A stretch of DNA of 35,743 bases from NCBI GenBank assembly GCA_041739085.1, contig JBGSON010000020.1:1-35743 (forward strand). Reading direction: 5' to 3'. Position numbers and translations under genes: made by a program. The DNA comes from JBGSON01 sp041739085 (GTDB taxonomy: Bacteria; Patescibacteriota; Gracilibacteria; CAIRYL01). Position 1 is the first letter of the stretch. Every line of letters starts with the position of its first letter. The notes beneath the pieces were generated by a model that saw only the letters and a list, made by a program, of their open reading frames with translations, was not told the DNA's origin and did no database searches. Below, piece after piece: positions 15,940 to 23,964 of the stretch.

Positions 15940-15995
15940 TTCTGTTGGGGGAAAAAGCTGTGCCCAAAATATATTTTCTCTCCGTTTCTTCCTCC

Positions 15996-16952
15996 TTACG
16001 AGAACCACCTCGACGCTGATTTCTCTTCCATGACGCTCCGGATCACATTCGCGAGGAGCGGTGAGATCTCGATCACTTTGATGTTCTTCAGGCTCTTTTT
16101 CGCTTCCGCGGTGAGCGGAATGGAATTGGAGACGACGATCTCATGAAACCCCGCGTCCTTGAGGCGTTCGACCGCAGGGCCGGAAAAGACGGGGTGCGTC
16201 GTGCAGAGATAGACGTCTTTTTTCGCGCCGTGGGCCACGAGACATTTTCGCGCGTTCGCCACGCTTCCCCCCGTGTCGACCATATCATCGAAGACGACCG
16301 CGGTCTTTCCTTTCACATCCCCGACGACGTGGGTGACTTCCGAAATGTTGTGGCGCGGCCTCGTCTTGTGCATGATCGCGAGGGAAGCGCCGAGCGCGTC
16401 CGCGAATTTCTTTGCCTGCTTCGCTCCTCCCGCGTCCGGAGAAACGACGACGATGTCCCCCTTCAGTTTCTTTTTCAGGAAATAATCGCTCATGAGCTTC
16501 CACGCGTTTACATTGTCCACCGGGATCCGGAAAAATCCCTGGATCTGGTCGGAGTGGAGCTGGACTGTCACAATATGATTTGCCCCGCTCTCCACGAGAA
16601 GGTCCGCGATGAGTTTCGCGGAAATCGTTTCCCGCGCTTCGTGGACTTTGTCCTGCCTCGCGTATCCGAAATACGGGAGGATGACATGGATCGATTTCGC
16701 AAAGCTTTGCCGTGCGGCGCTCAAGAGGAGGAAGAGCTCCATGAGTTCCTCGTTCACTCTCCCCGCGTTGCAGGTCGCGACGATGAACGCATCCTTTCCC
16801 CGGACCGATTCCCCGAGCCGGACATACGTTTCTCCGCAGGAGAATTTTTTCACGACGACCGGCGACACCTTGATCCCGAGTTCCCGTGCGATTTTTTCGG
16901 CAAGCTCCGGATGGGAGGTGGCGGGAAAGAGCCGGATGTTTTCTTTCTTCAT
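15996..16952 (-). CDS. prs: Ribose-phosphate pyrophosphokinase (PRPP synthetase)
   Basis: This enzyme converts ribose 5-phosphate and ATP to PRPP, the precursor for histidine, nucleotides and NAD. The protein has 318 residues, the standard length. Signatures are FSCGETYVRLGESVRGKD (about 37-54), the ATP-binding flexible-loop region FGYARQDK (95-102), the divalent-metal/PRPP segment QLHSDQIQGFF (131-141) and the PRPP loop VVFDDMVDTGGS (219-230). The ATG at 16952 is the natural start. The product feeds HisG, encoded 8 kb away. Its 3' end is duplicated at 13123-13183, evidence that something inserted here. Confidence 0.96.
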   Translation of the reverse strand: MKKENIRLFPATSHPELAEKIARELGIKVSPVVVKKFSCGETYVRLGESVRGKDAFIVATCNAGRVNEELMELFLLLSAARQSFAKSIHVILPYFGYARQDKVHEARETISAKLIADLLVESGANHIVTVQLHSDQIQGFFRIPVDNVNAWKLMSDYFLKKKLKGDIVVVSPDAGGAKQAKKFADALGASLAIMHKTRPRHNISEVTHVVGDVKGKTAVVFDDMVDTGGSVANARKCLVAHGAKKDVYLCTTHPVFSGPAVERLKDAGFHEIVVSNSIPLTAEAKKSLKNIKVIEISPLLANVIRSVMEEKSASRWFS

Positions 16953-17000
16953 GGGGAATTGGGCGATGGGTCGTCCCCATCATCCCAGAATTTTTCCCGA

Positions 17001-17029
17001 TTGTGAATTCCCATTTTTTTCCGTAGAAT
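17001..17029 (+). promoter_or_regulatory. Promoter of the hydrolase-lepA pair
   Basis: TTGTGA (17001-17006), 17 nt, TAGAAT (17024-17029). Expected transcription start at about 17036, 15-27 nt before the two possible hydrolase start codons. Confidence 0.6.
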
Positions 17030-17062
17030 CTCTCGTGCTTTCACCGGGGCATGTCCCCTTCC

Positions 17063-17629
17063 ATGAACACGGTTTTCATCATCCACGGTGCCTACGGACA
17101 TCCCAGCGAAAACTGGTTCCCCTGGGCTAAGAAAATGCTGGAGAAAGAAGGGTATGAAGTGATCATCCCCGCATTCCCGACTCCGGAGGATCAGACTCCT
17201 GAAAATTGGATGAAGGTCTTTGAAAAGTACGAATCGAAACTCGGCGTGGACTCTATCATAATCGGCCACAGCCTTGGCGTCGCTTTTATCCTCCGGGTGC
17301 TGGAAAAACTGGATTCGCCGATCCGGGCTGCGATCCTTGCTGCCGGCTTTGTAACCCCCGCACCGGAAAAGTTCAAAACGGAGTCGTTTGTGGAGAAGCC
17401 GTTCGAGTGGGAAAAAATCCGGAAGAACTGCTCCCGGTTTTTCGTCCTCCATGGAGACGACGATCCGTATAACGCTCCGGAAAAGGCGGAAGTCATCGCG
17501 AAGGAGCTTCGTACGAAAGCCGTCATTATTCCAAACGGAGGACATCTGAACGAAAAAGCGGGATTTCTGGAATTCCCGGCCATCATGGAGATCATCCATT
17601 CATTAAGTCTCAAAAATCAACATGGATAA
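17063..17629 (+). CDS. RBBP9/YdeN-like serine hydrolase (alpha/beta fold)
   Basis: This is a small alpha/beta-hydrolase of 188 residues. The oxyanion-side motif VFIIHGAYGHP is at the N-terminus, the nucleophile elbow is GHSLG (Ser about residue 70), and the remaining triad is formed by Asp in HGDDDPYN and His in NGGHLNEKAGF. This fits the RBBP9/YdeN group, whose natural substrates are mostly unknown. I prefer ATG 17063 (preceded by CCCCTTCC) to 17051. The 3' end overlaps lepA by 8 bp, so the two are cotranscribed and probably translationally coupled. Confidence 0.88.
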   Translation: MNTVFIIHGAYGHPSENWFPWAKKMLEKEGYEVIIPAFPTPEDQTPENWMKVFEKYESKLGVDSIIIGHSLGVAFILRVLEKLDSPIRAAILAAGFVTPAPEKFKTESFVEKPFEWEKIRKNCSRFFVLHGDDDPYNAPEKAEVIAKELRTKAVIIPNGGHLNEKAGFLEFPAIMEIIHSLSLKNQHG

Positions 17630-19430
17630 AGTACGGAATTTTTGCATCATCGCCCATATCGACCACGGGAAGTCGACGCTCGCCGACCGGTTCCTCGAGA
17701 TCACCCACACCGTCGAGATGCGGGACATGAAGGCACAGCTTCTCGACACCATGGACATCGAGCGGGAGCGGGGCATCACGATCAAACTCCAGCCCGTCCG
17801 GATGAAATGGAAAGGGTATGAACTGAACCTCATCGATACTCCCGGACACGTCGATTTCCAGTACGAAGTCTCCCGTTCTCTCGCCGCGTGCGAAGGAGCG
17901 ATACTCGTCATCGACGCGACTCAGGGCATCGAGGCGCAGACGCTGTCCAATCTCTATCTCGCGCTCGATTACGATCTCGAGATCATTCCGGTACTCAACA
18001 AAATCGATCTTCCCGCGGCGGATCCGGAGAGGGTCGCCCAGGAGATCGAGACCGCTCTCGGGATCCCGAAGGATGAGATCATCCAGATCTCCGCGAAGGA
18101 AGGGACTAACATCGATACCGTCCTCGACCGGGTGATCGAAAAGATCCCACCTCCTCATCTCGCCGGACTCAGGAAAAAACTGAACATCCTCGATGATTCG
18201 GAAACGAAAGCGCTCATCTTCGATTCGGTCTACGATTCCTACAAAGGCGTTCTCGCTTTTGTCCGCATCGTCTCCGGAGAACTCCGGAAAGGGCAAAAAG
18301 TAAGTTTTTTAAAGACAAAGATCGAGACGGAGATCCTCGAAATCGGTTATTTTACTCCCGCCTACAAGCCTTCGGAATCACTTTCCGCCGGAGAGGTGGG
18401 ATACATCGCCACGGGCCTCAAATCGACGAGGGAAGCCCGGGTGGGAGATACTGTGTATCGCGGAAAAGACCGGATGAACGCGGCTCCGCTTCCGGGGTAT
18501 CGTACGATCACCCCGATGGTGTTTTCGGGTTTCTTTTCGACCGAAGGCGCGGATTACCCTCAGCTCCGTGATTCTCTCGAAAAGCTCTCGCTTTCCGATT
18601 CTTCGTTCAGTTTTGAACCGACGAATTCCATCGCGCTCGGGAACGGATTCCACTGCGGATTCCTCGGGCTCCTCCACATGGACATCGTCCAGGAGCGGCT
18701 CGAGCGTGAATACGACCTCGATCTCATCATCACCGCACCGAGCGTCAAATATGAGATCGTCCTGTCGAATGATGAGGTCGTCGAGATTTCCTCCGCCGCC
18801 GAACTCCCGGATCTCTCGCTCGTGAAAGCGATCCGCGAACCGATCTCAAAACTGGAGATCATCACCCCGAAAGAATATCTCGGCGGGCTCATGGAACTCG
18901 TGACAAAAAGAAGAGGGAGTCTCAAAAACATTGAATTCCTCAATGAACAGCGGGTCGTCATCCATGCGGAGATCCCCATGTCGAACCTCGTCACGAATTT
19001 CTTTGACCGGCTGAAGAGCATCAGCTCCGGCTACGCGTCCATGAGTTATGAATACTCGGAGATGCGGGAGGATGTACTCGTGAAGATGGACATCCTCGTC
19101 GCGGGATCAGTCGTTCCCCCGTTCGCTCAGATCCTCCACCGGAGCGAGGCGCAAAGCGCCGGGACCGTGGTCGTAAAGAAACTGAAAGAAGTCATCCCCC
19201 GCGCCCAGTTCCCCATCGCGATCCAGGCCGCGATCGGCTCGAGGATCATCTCGAGGGAGACGATCCCCGCGTACCGGAAGGATGTCACGGGATATCTCTA
19301 CGGAGGCGACGTTTCGCGAAAGCTGAAACTCCTGAAGAAGCAAAAAAAAGGGAAGAAGCGGATGAAAGCCCATGGGAAAGTGGACCTCCCGCAGGAAGCG
19401 TTCCTCTCGATTTTGAAGAGGGATGAGTGA
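17622..19430 (+). CDS. lepA: Elongation factor 4 (LepA), back-translocating GTPase
   Basis: This is the ribosome-associated GTPase LepA/EF4, implicated in ribosome back-translocation and 30S maturation. The 602 residues contain all expected parts: G1 AHIDHGKST (11-19), G2/G3 ERGITIKLQPV and DTPGHVDF, G4 NKIDLP, then domains II and III, an EF-G-like domain V, and the LepA-specific C-terminal domain ending in the Lys-rich KLLKKQKKGKKRMK and PQEAFLSILK. It overlaps the upstream hydrolase gene by 8 bp. Confidence 0.98.
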   Translation: MDKVRNFCIIAHIDHGKSTLADRFLEITHTVEMRDMKAQLLDTMDIERERGITIKLQPVRMKWKGYELNLIDTPGHVDFQYEVSRSLAACEGAILVIDATQGIEAQTLSNLYLALDYDLEIIPVLNKIDLPAADPERVAQEIETALGIPKDEIIQISAKEGTNIDTVLDRVIEKIPPPHLAGLRKKLNILDDSETKALIFDSVYDSYKGVLAFVRIVSGELRKGQKVSFLKTKIETEILEIGYFTPAYKPSESLSAGEVGYIATGLKSTREARVGDTVYRGKDRMNAAPLPGYRTITPMVFSGFFSTEGADYPQLRDSLEKLSLSDSSFSFEPTNSIALGNGFHCGFLGLLHMDIVQERLEREYDLDLIITAPSVKYEIVLSNDEVVEISSAAELPDLSLVKAIREPISKLEIITPKEYLGGLMELVTKRRGSLKNIEFLNEQRVVIHAEIPMSNLVTNFFDRLKSISSGYASMSYEYSEMREDVLVKMDILVAGSVVPPFAQILHRSEAQSAGTVVVKKLKEVIPRAQFPIAIQAAIGSRIISRETIPAYRKDVTGYLYGGDVSRKLKLLKKQKKGKKRMKAHGKVDLPQEAFLSILKRDE

Positions 19431-19439
19431 GGGGGAAGG

Positions 19440-19475
19440 GAGCAAGCTGGCAAGTGTTCAAGCGGGCAAGTAGTC
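19440..19475. repeat. GCAAGT-type repeat after lepA
   Basis: A short member of the family seen at 7820-7915 and 9540-9650, with CTTGCCCGCTTGAAC present on the minus strand. It lies in the 174-bp spacer between the convergent lepA and pgk genes, where I see no clear terminator hairpin with a T-run. Confidence 0.65.
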
Positions 19476-19604
19476 ATTTGGGAGTCACCTCCCCTGAGTT
19501 GTCCCGTGGCAGTATTCAGCTGAATGCCAAGTGGCTCACACACAAAAAACGTTTGAAGGATGACTCATCTTCTTTCTTACTATTGTACAAATCTTTTATA
19601 CAAT

Positions 19605-20816
19605 CTACTCCATCGTAAGCTGTTCCTTAAGCACGGCAAGCCCCGGAAGGACTTTCCCTTCCAGGAATTCAAGCATCGCGCCCCCCCCTGTGGAGACATG
19701 GGTGAACGATTCCTCCGGGATATCGAATTTCCGGAGCGCTTCGACCGTGTCCCCTCCCCCGAGGAGCGTGACCGCATTTTTCGCATCCCGGATCGCTTCC
19801 GCGACGCGCTTCGTCCCTTCTGCGAACGGAGCGTACTCGAAGAGTCCGAGCGGGCCGTTCCAGATGATCATCTTCGATTCTTTGATGACCTCGGTGAACC
19901 GTTTGATGGTATCTTCCCCGATATCAAGGATCTTGTTGTCTTCATAAACATCCTGGACCGGGACGTTTTCCCGCTTCGCATGGTCGGAGACCTCTTCTTT
20001 TGTCACGACGACGTCTTTCGGAAGGAGTATCCGGCATTTGTTCTCCCCGGCTTCCATGAGAATATGCTGGGCGATCTCCGCCTTGTCCTTCTCGCAGAGC
20101 GACTGGCCGATCTCAAAACCCTTCGCATAGAGAAAAGTGTTCGCGAGACCTCCCCCGATCAGAATAGTATCTGCGACAGGAAGAAAATTCCGGATGACCC
20201 CGATCTTCGTATCGATCTTTGCTCCTCCGATGACGAGCGTGAGAGGATGTTTCGGATGTTCAAATCCGGATTTTAACATTTTGACTTCTTTCTCGACCAA
20301 GAATCCTTTCACCGCAGGGAGAAAATGAGCGACTCCTTCCGTCGATGCGTGCGCCCGGTGGACTGTCCCGAATGCTTCCTGGACGAAAAGATCGCAGTCA
20401 TTTGCAAGCTCTCCGGCAAATGGTCTCAGGTTTTCCGTTTCCGCAAGATAGAACCGGGTATTTTCCAGAAGGAGGACTTCTCCGGGTTTCAGACCTTTCT
20501 TTGCGTTCATCGCTTCTATCCCGACGCAGTCGTTCGTTTTCTTCACTTCCATTTTTAGGTATTCCGAAAGCCTTTTTTGAACGGGTCCGAGCCGGAGCTC
20601 TTCCACTACTTTGCCTTTCGGCCTTCCGAGATGGGAGAGGAGGATGACGGCTGCGCCGTGCTTCAGCAGGAATTCGATCGTGGGAATGACTTTTTTGATC
20701 CGGGAATCTTCCAGGATCACTCCGTCTTTCATGGGAACATTGAAATCAGCTCGTACGAGAACTTTTTTTCCGTCGAGCTTCATGGTGTCGAGTCCTGAGA
20801 GTTTGCGGAGAGGCAT
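19605..20816 (-). CDS. pgk: Phosphoglycerate kinase
   Basis: This glycolytic/gluconeogenic enzyme interconverts 1,3-bisphosphoglycerate plus ADP and 3-phosphoglycerate plus ATP. From ATG 20816 (MPLRKLSG) it has 403 residues. The substrate motif is VLVRADFNVPMKDG, followed by the conserved LLSHLGRPKG, ENTRFY and GGAKIDTKIGV, and the nucleotide loop GGGDTVEALRKF near the C-terminus with the closing STGGGAMLEFLEG. It is apparently monocistronic, with its own strong promoter 30 bp upstream. Confidence 0.97.
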   Translation of the reverse strand: MPLRKLSGLDTMKLDGKKVLVRADFNVPMKDGVILEDSRIKKVIPTIEFLLKHGAAVILLSHLGRPKGKVVEELRLGPVQKRLSEYLKMEVKKTNDCVGIEAMNAKKGLKPGEVLLLENTRFYLAETENLRPFAGELANDCDLFVQEAFGTVHRAHASTEGVAHFLPAVKGFLVEKEVKMLKSGFEHPKHPLTLVIGGAKIDTKIGVIRNFLPVADTILIGGGLANTFLYAKGFEIGQSLCEKDKAEIAQHILMEAGENKCRILLPKDVVVTKEEVSDHAKRENVPVQDVYEDNKILDIGEDTIKRFTEVIKESKMIIWNGPLGLFEYAPFAEGTKRVAEAIRDAKNAVTLLGGGDTVEALRKFDIPEESFTHVSTGGGAMLEFLEGKVLPGLAVLKEQLTME

Positions 20817-20848
20817 TTTTGTATGGTGAAAGAAAAAAATGCCCTCAT

Positions 20849-20877
20849 AGTATAAAGGGATTTCCATGCTCAGGCAA
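20849..20877 (-). promoter_or_regulatory. pgk promoter
   Basis: On the minus strand, TTGCCT (20872-20877), 17 nt, TATACT (20849-20854). The expected start is near 20842, giving a leader of about 26 nt that is C/T-rich and lacks a Shine-Dalgarno sequence. Confidence 0.65.
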
Positions 20878-20886
20878 AAGTTTCAC

Positions 20887-21363
20887 CTACCCGATTTGCT
20901 CATCGTTTCCTGACGGTCTCCCCGGCTTAAATCCGAGTGTCACGAGAAGAGCATCCGAAAGACCTTCGCGGATGAGTTGAAGCGGATTTTCGTCATGAGA
21001 CGTCTCCTCTCCCTGCCACCTGAGGAAGGGAAGAAGGTTTCGACCTAATTGCCTAAACCCTGATCCGGCCCGGGAAAGGCTTGCGCTTACCTGTTGCTGC
21101 TTTCTCCTGCCCTCCAGGACTTCCTGCCATATTTCTGCCATCTGCTCATGAGTAGGATGTTTTTTTTTCCCGAGGCGCAGTTTTCCCTCCACAAACCCGC
21201 CGAATGTTTGAAAGTCTGCCTTCATGACCATGGCTGATCCTATGATGTCGACTTTCTTCGGCACAGGAGTCCCGTCCGGAAAGACATACCCATCGATCAG
21301 CGCTTCAAAATCAATGACCTCAGATCCTTCTCCTTCTCCGACAATGTGTTCACAGTCTGTCAT
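20887..21363 (-). CDS. Hypothetical protein
   Basis: I do not recognise this 158-residue protein. It is soluble, with an acidic N-terminus (MTDCEHIVGEGEGSEVIDF), a central segment PDGTPVPKKVDIIGSAMVMK and a basic, Gln/Arg-rich helical stretch around residues 75-105, before a C-terminus containing GLSDALLVTLGFKPGRP. The ATG at 21363 is preceded by a C/T-rich run as for other genes here. Its stop lies 10 bp before the pgk promoter, so the two genes may also be linked by read-through. Confidence 0.6.
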   Translation of the reverse strand: MTDCEHIVGEGEGSEVIDFEALIDGYVFPDGTPVPKKVDIIGSAMVMKADFQTFGGFVEGKLRLGKKKHPTHEQMAEIWQEVLEGRRKQQQVSASLSRAGSGFRQLGRNLLPFLRWQGEETSHDENPLQLIREGLSDALLVTLGFKPGRPSGNDEQIG

Positions 21364-21550
21364 CGTTTTTCAAAAGAAGGCGGAATCATATCACCAGAGA
21401 TGACGCGTGAAAAGAGAATCTCGAAAAGCACAAAGTACAAAGGGGATATCAATGAAGAGACACCAATGGAGCTCCGTGGGACTGAACAAGCGAATTCGCT
21501 TCTTCCCTGTTTTGTATTTTGTACTTTGTATTTTGTGTTTTTCCTCATCA
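21364..21550. repeat. Spacer with inverted ACAAAGTACAAA-type repeats
   Basis: Two tracts in opposite orientation, AGCACAAAGTACAAAG at about 21428-21443 and TTTTGTACTTTGTATTTTGTG at about 21515-21536, could pair with each other. A small palindrome AAGCGAATTCGCTT lies between (about 21487-21501). I see no gene. The same repeat family occurs at 5704-5730 and 7450-7492. Confidence 0.65.
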
Positions 21551-22453
21551 TCATCTCACAAAGCTCAGCCACCGGTCGTACTTCTTGTCTTTCCCGGACA
21601 CGATCTCGATGAATTTTTCCTGGATCTTTTTCGTCATCTCGCCCGTTTCACCCGTTCCGATTTTCTTTCCGTTCACGAATCCGATCGGCGAGACTTCCGC
21701 CGCCGTCCCGGTGAAGAAGAGTTCATCGGCGTTCATGAGCTCGTCGAGAGTGATCGTCCGCTCTTCCGTTCGTATCCCGAAGTCCTTTGCGATTTCGAGG
21801 ACGGATCCCCGGGTGATCCCGTCGAGGATCGTTCCGAGTTTCGGAGTCATGAGGATCCCGTTTTTTACAACGAAGACGTTTTCTCCCGGCCCTTCCGCGA
21901 CATTCCCGTTGAAATCAAGGAGGATCGCTTCATCATAATTATTCCCCTTCACCTCAAGGCTCGCGAGGATCGAGTTCACGTAATGCCCGCAGACTTTCGC
22001 GTCCGCATAGAGGCTTTTCGGATGGATGCGGATGAAATCAGAGATCTTGACGTTGAGCGGTCTGTCCGCGAGATATTTCCCCCACGGCCAGCAGGCGATG
22101 GCGACATTCACCTCCGCGCCGACGGGATTGAGTCCCATTTTTCCGTATCCGAAAAACGCGATCGGGCGGATGTATCCGCTCTTTTCTTTGCTCGATCTCA
22201 CAACGTCCTTCGTCGCTTCCATGATCCGGGTTTCGGAGTAAGGGATCGTCATCTCGAGTGTCGAAGCGGAATAGAAAAGTCGCTTGATGTGATCTTCGAG
22301 GCGGAATATCGCAGGTCCCTTCGGCGTGTCATAGAAACGGATCCCCTCAAAAACGCCGGATCCGTAGTGGAGGGCGTGGATGAGAACATGCACTTTTGCT
22401 TTCTTCCAGGGAACGAGTTTCCCGTCGAGCCAGATATACGGAGTTTCATCCAT
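21551..22453 (-). CDS. ilvE: Branched-chain amino acid aminotransferase
   Basis: This is a fold-type IV PLP aminotransferase that interconverts branched-chain 2-oxo acids with valine, leucine or isoleucine, using glutamate. The 300 residues carry LHYGSGVFEGIR (28-39), the PLP lysine K153 in DAKVCGHYVNS, and the EGPGENVFVV cofactor motif near 187-196. The phosphate-binding GITRGSVLEIA and TGTAAEVSPI follow. These features are those of IlvE rather than D-amino acid transaminase or aminodeoxychorismate lyase. It lies downstream of hom on the same strand, with its own promoter between. Confidence 0.93.
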   Translation of the reverse strand: MDETPYIWLDGKLVPWKKAKVHVLIHALHYGSGVFEGIRFYDTPKGPAIFRLEDHIKRLFYSASTLEMTIPYSETRIMEATKDVVRSSKEKSGYIRPIAFFGYGKMGLNPVGAEVNVAIACWPWGKYLADRPLNVKISDFIRIHPKSLYADAKVCGHYVNSILASLEVKGNNYDEAILLDFNGNVAEGPGENVFVVKNGILMTPKLGTILDGITRGSVLEIAKDFGIRTEERTITLDELMNADELFFTGTAAEVSPIGFVNGKKIGTGETGEMTKKIQEKFIEIVSGKDKKYDRWLSFVR

Positions 22454-22508
22454 AGAAGGAAAAGAAAATACTGAAAATAAGAATCCGCCGGTTTTTTACG
22501 GCTCGGAT

Positions 22509-22538
22509 ATTATCATCGGGAACGCCGTATTTTGTCAA
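22509..22538 (-). promoter_or_regulatory. ilvE promoter
   Basis: On the minus strand, TTGACA (22533-22538), 18 nt, GATAAT (22509-22514), placed just after the hom stop codon. The leader of about 49 nt is C/T-rich near the ATG. Confidence 0.6.
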
Positions 22539-22548
22539 AAAATGCCGT

Positions 22549-23535
22549 TTACGAACGATCCCGGGCGGCCTCCATGATGTCCGCCACGATGCTCATCGCT
22601 TCGGGGAGCTTCCCTTCTCCGGCGCCGGTCAGGGTGAGGGGGCCGGTGAGGTCGTCCTCGATGAGTATCGCATTTGTCCTTCCGGTCACAGATCCGAAGA
22701 ACGATGTCTTTTTCTCCTCTTTCACTCCGACCGAGATGGCGATCGAACCGTCAGCATTTTTTTCGGCTTTCGCGATCAGTCGCAGGACACAATCATTCGC
22801 TTCTGCGTGCTGAATGTCATCCTGGGTGACATGAGAGATCCCCTGGATCTTCACTTCCCTGTAGTTGATCGAGGTATTAAAAGCGAGCGCGGAAAGGATC
22901 GCGAGTTTGTGGGCGCTGTCATGCCCATCGATGTCGATGGCGGAGAGACTCTCGATGTATTTGAGCCTCTGCGCTTCCCGTACCGCATCGGAAAAGGAAA
23001 CGGTATGATCTTCGTGCATCTTCGTGAGAATAAAATTGCACGCCCCGTTGAGGATCCCGGAGATCCTGCGGATCCGTCCGGGAGAGTAGTTTTCGCGGAG
23101 GATCTTTACACAGGGGATGATCCCGCCGATCGCCGCTTCGAAAAGAATGGATGTTCCCGATTTTTTCGCAAGATCAAATAACTCGTTCCCGTGTTTCGCG
23201 AGGAGTTCGCGATTTGCGGTGATGACATGGATCCCCTTCTTCAGGGATTTTTCGATGACTTCTTTCGACTCCTCCATATCTCCGAGGAGTTCGACGACGA
23301 TCGATATCTCAGGATCATTGATGATCGAGTCATGATTCGTTGTGACGTGATGAGGGGATTCATCAAAATTTTCGTGATGGATCTCATCATGGGTTATTTT
23401 ATCGATTTTCACGGGGAAACCGAGCTTCTCGGAAATCTCCTTCTCTCTCTCGTGAAGGACCTTGCTCACCCCTTTCCCCAGTTCGTTGTACCCGATGATC
23501 CCGATGAGAACGGGGGTTTTGCTAGAATCAGTCAT
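22549..23535 (-). CDS. hom: Homoserine dehydrogenase
   Basis: This enzyme reduces aspartate semialdehyde to homoserine for threonine and methionine synthesis. From ATG 23535 (MTDSSKTPV) it has 328 residues. The NAD(P) motif GIIGYNELGKG is near residues 12-22, VITANRELLAKHG carries Arg where Lys is usual, and FEAAIGGIIPCVKIL is followed by the catalytic region GILNGACNFILT (consensus NGTTNYILT) and AIDIDGHDSAHKLAIL. There is no C-terminal ACT domain, so feedback control by threonine through that domain is absent. The longer frame to 23598 runs through the promoter and is unlikely. Confidence 0.92.
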   Translation of the reverse strand: MTDSSKTPVLIGIIGYNELGKGVSKVLHEREKEISEKLGFPVKIDKITHDEIHHENFDESPHHVTTNHDSIINDPEISIVVELLGDMEESKEVIEKSLKKGIHVITANRELLAKHGNELFDLAKKSGTSILFEAAIGGIIPCVKILRENYSPGRIRRISGILNGACNFILTKMHEDHTVSFSDAVREAQRLKYIESLSAIDIDGHDSAHKLAILSALAFNTSINYREVKIQGISHVTQDDIQHAEANDCVLRLIAKAEKNADGSIAISVGVKEEKKTSFFGSVTGRTNAILIEDDLTGPLTLTGAGEGKLPEAMSIVADIMEAARDRS

Positions 23536-23559
23536 ACTATTATTTTTTATATCTTCATA

Positions 23560-23588
23560 ATTATAGTGCGTATTGTCCTTTTCCACAA
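23560..23588 (-). promoter_or_regulatory. hom promoter
   Basis: On the minus strand, TTGTGG (23583-23588), 17 nt, TATAAT (23560-23565). The expected start near 23553 gives an 18-nt leader. It is back-to-back with the regulator promoter at 23607. Confidence 0.65.
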
Positions 23589-23606
23589 GCCATTTCATGA
23601 AATCTC

Positions 23607-23634
23607 TTGACAGACATCCGTCATTTTTTATAGC
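23607..23634 (+). promoter_or_regulatory. Promoter of the YerC/HisR-like regulator and probably the his operon
   Basis: A perfect TTGACA at 23607-23612 with TATAGC at 16 nt (23629-23634), or TAGCAT at 18 nt (23631-23636). It diverges from the hom promoter. No other convincing promoter lies between here and hisG. Confidence 0.6.
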
Positions 23635-23648
23635 ATAGGTTTGTTTTA

Positions 23649-23662
23649 ATGTGTTAATACAT
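23649..23662. promoter_or_regulatory. Candidate operator palindrome for the regulator
   Basis: ATGTGTTAATACAT is a 14-bp palindrome with 12 of 14 positions symmetric around TTAA, located just downstream of the expected transcription start and 8 bp before the regulator ATG. Its size and position suit autoregulation by a TrpR-fold dimer. It is not found again directly upstream of hisG. Confidence 0.45.
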
Positions 23663-23670
23663 CATCACAC

Positions 23671-23964
23671 ATGACGCTTCGAAGAGAAAATGAATGGCAG
23701 ACAAAACCGATGACCGATCTCTTTCGCGTGATCTCCACGATAACGTCTCCCTCCGAGTGCGCAAAGTTCTTCCGGGATATCGCGACGATCTCCGAACTCG
23801 AGGCTCTCTCGGAGAGGTGGCAGGTCGCGCGTCTCCTCAATGACGGCATCTCCTATCGAAAAATCAGCGTGATGACAGGCGCAAGCACCGCGACCGTGAC
23901 GAGAGTCGCCCATTGGCTCCATCATGGGGAAGGGGGATATCGGAATATTCTTCAAAAAAAGTGA
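23671..23964 (+). CDS. YerC/HisR-like TrpR-superfamily regulator
   Basis: This 97-residue all-helical protein belongs to the TrpR repressor superfamily, YerC/YecD branch. The DNA-binding helix-turn-helix is evident in the second half: ISELEALSERWQVARLL, then GISYRKISVMTGASTATVTRV and a terminal WLHHGEGGYR. The GASTATVTRV recognition helix is typical of YerC. In other bacteria TrpR-fold proteins of this group (HisR) have been proposed to repress histidine genes; here the gene directly precedes a complete his operon, which supports that role. It probably senses histidine or a related signal, but the corepressor is not visible in the sequence. Confidence 0.88.
   Translation: MTLRRENEWQTKPMTDLFRVISTITSPSECAKFFRDIATISELEALSERWQVARLLNDGISYRKISVMTGASTATVTRVAHWLHHGEGGYRNILQKK

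Noticed and set aside
16143..17006. A 287-codon plus-strand ORF opposite prs
   Set aside because: It is the antisense shadow of PRPP synthetase, with no motif of its own.
20985..21140. Possible small SRP RNA on the minus strand (GGCAGGAGAAAGCAGCAACAGG resembles the 4.5S domain IV region)
   Set aside because: The GGAA tetraloop core and pairing ends of 4.5S RNA are absent, and the stretch is explained by an open reading frame.
21407..22474. A 355-codon ORF on the plus strand opposite ilvE
   Set aside because: It lies antisense to a convincing aminotransferase, begins in simple repeat DNA and has the Arg/Asp/Phe-rich composition typical of antisense frames of this codon usage.
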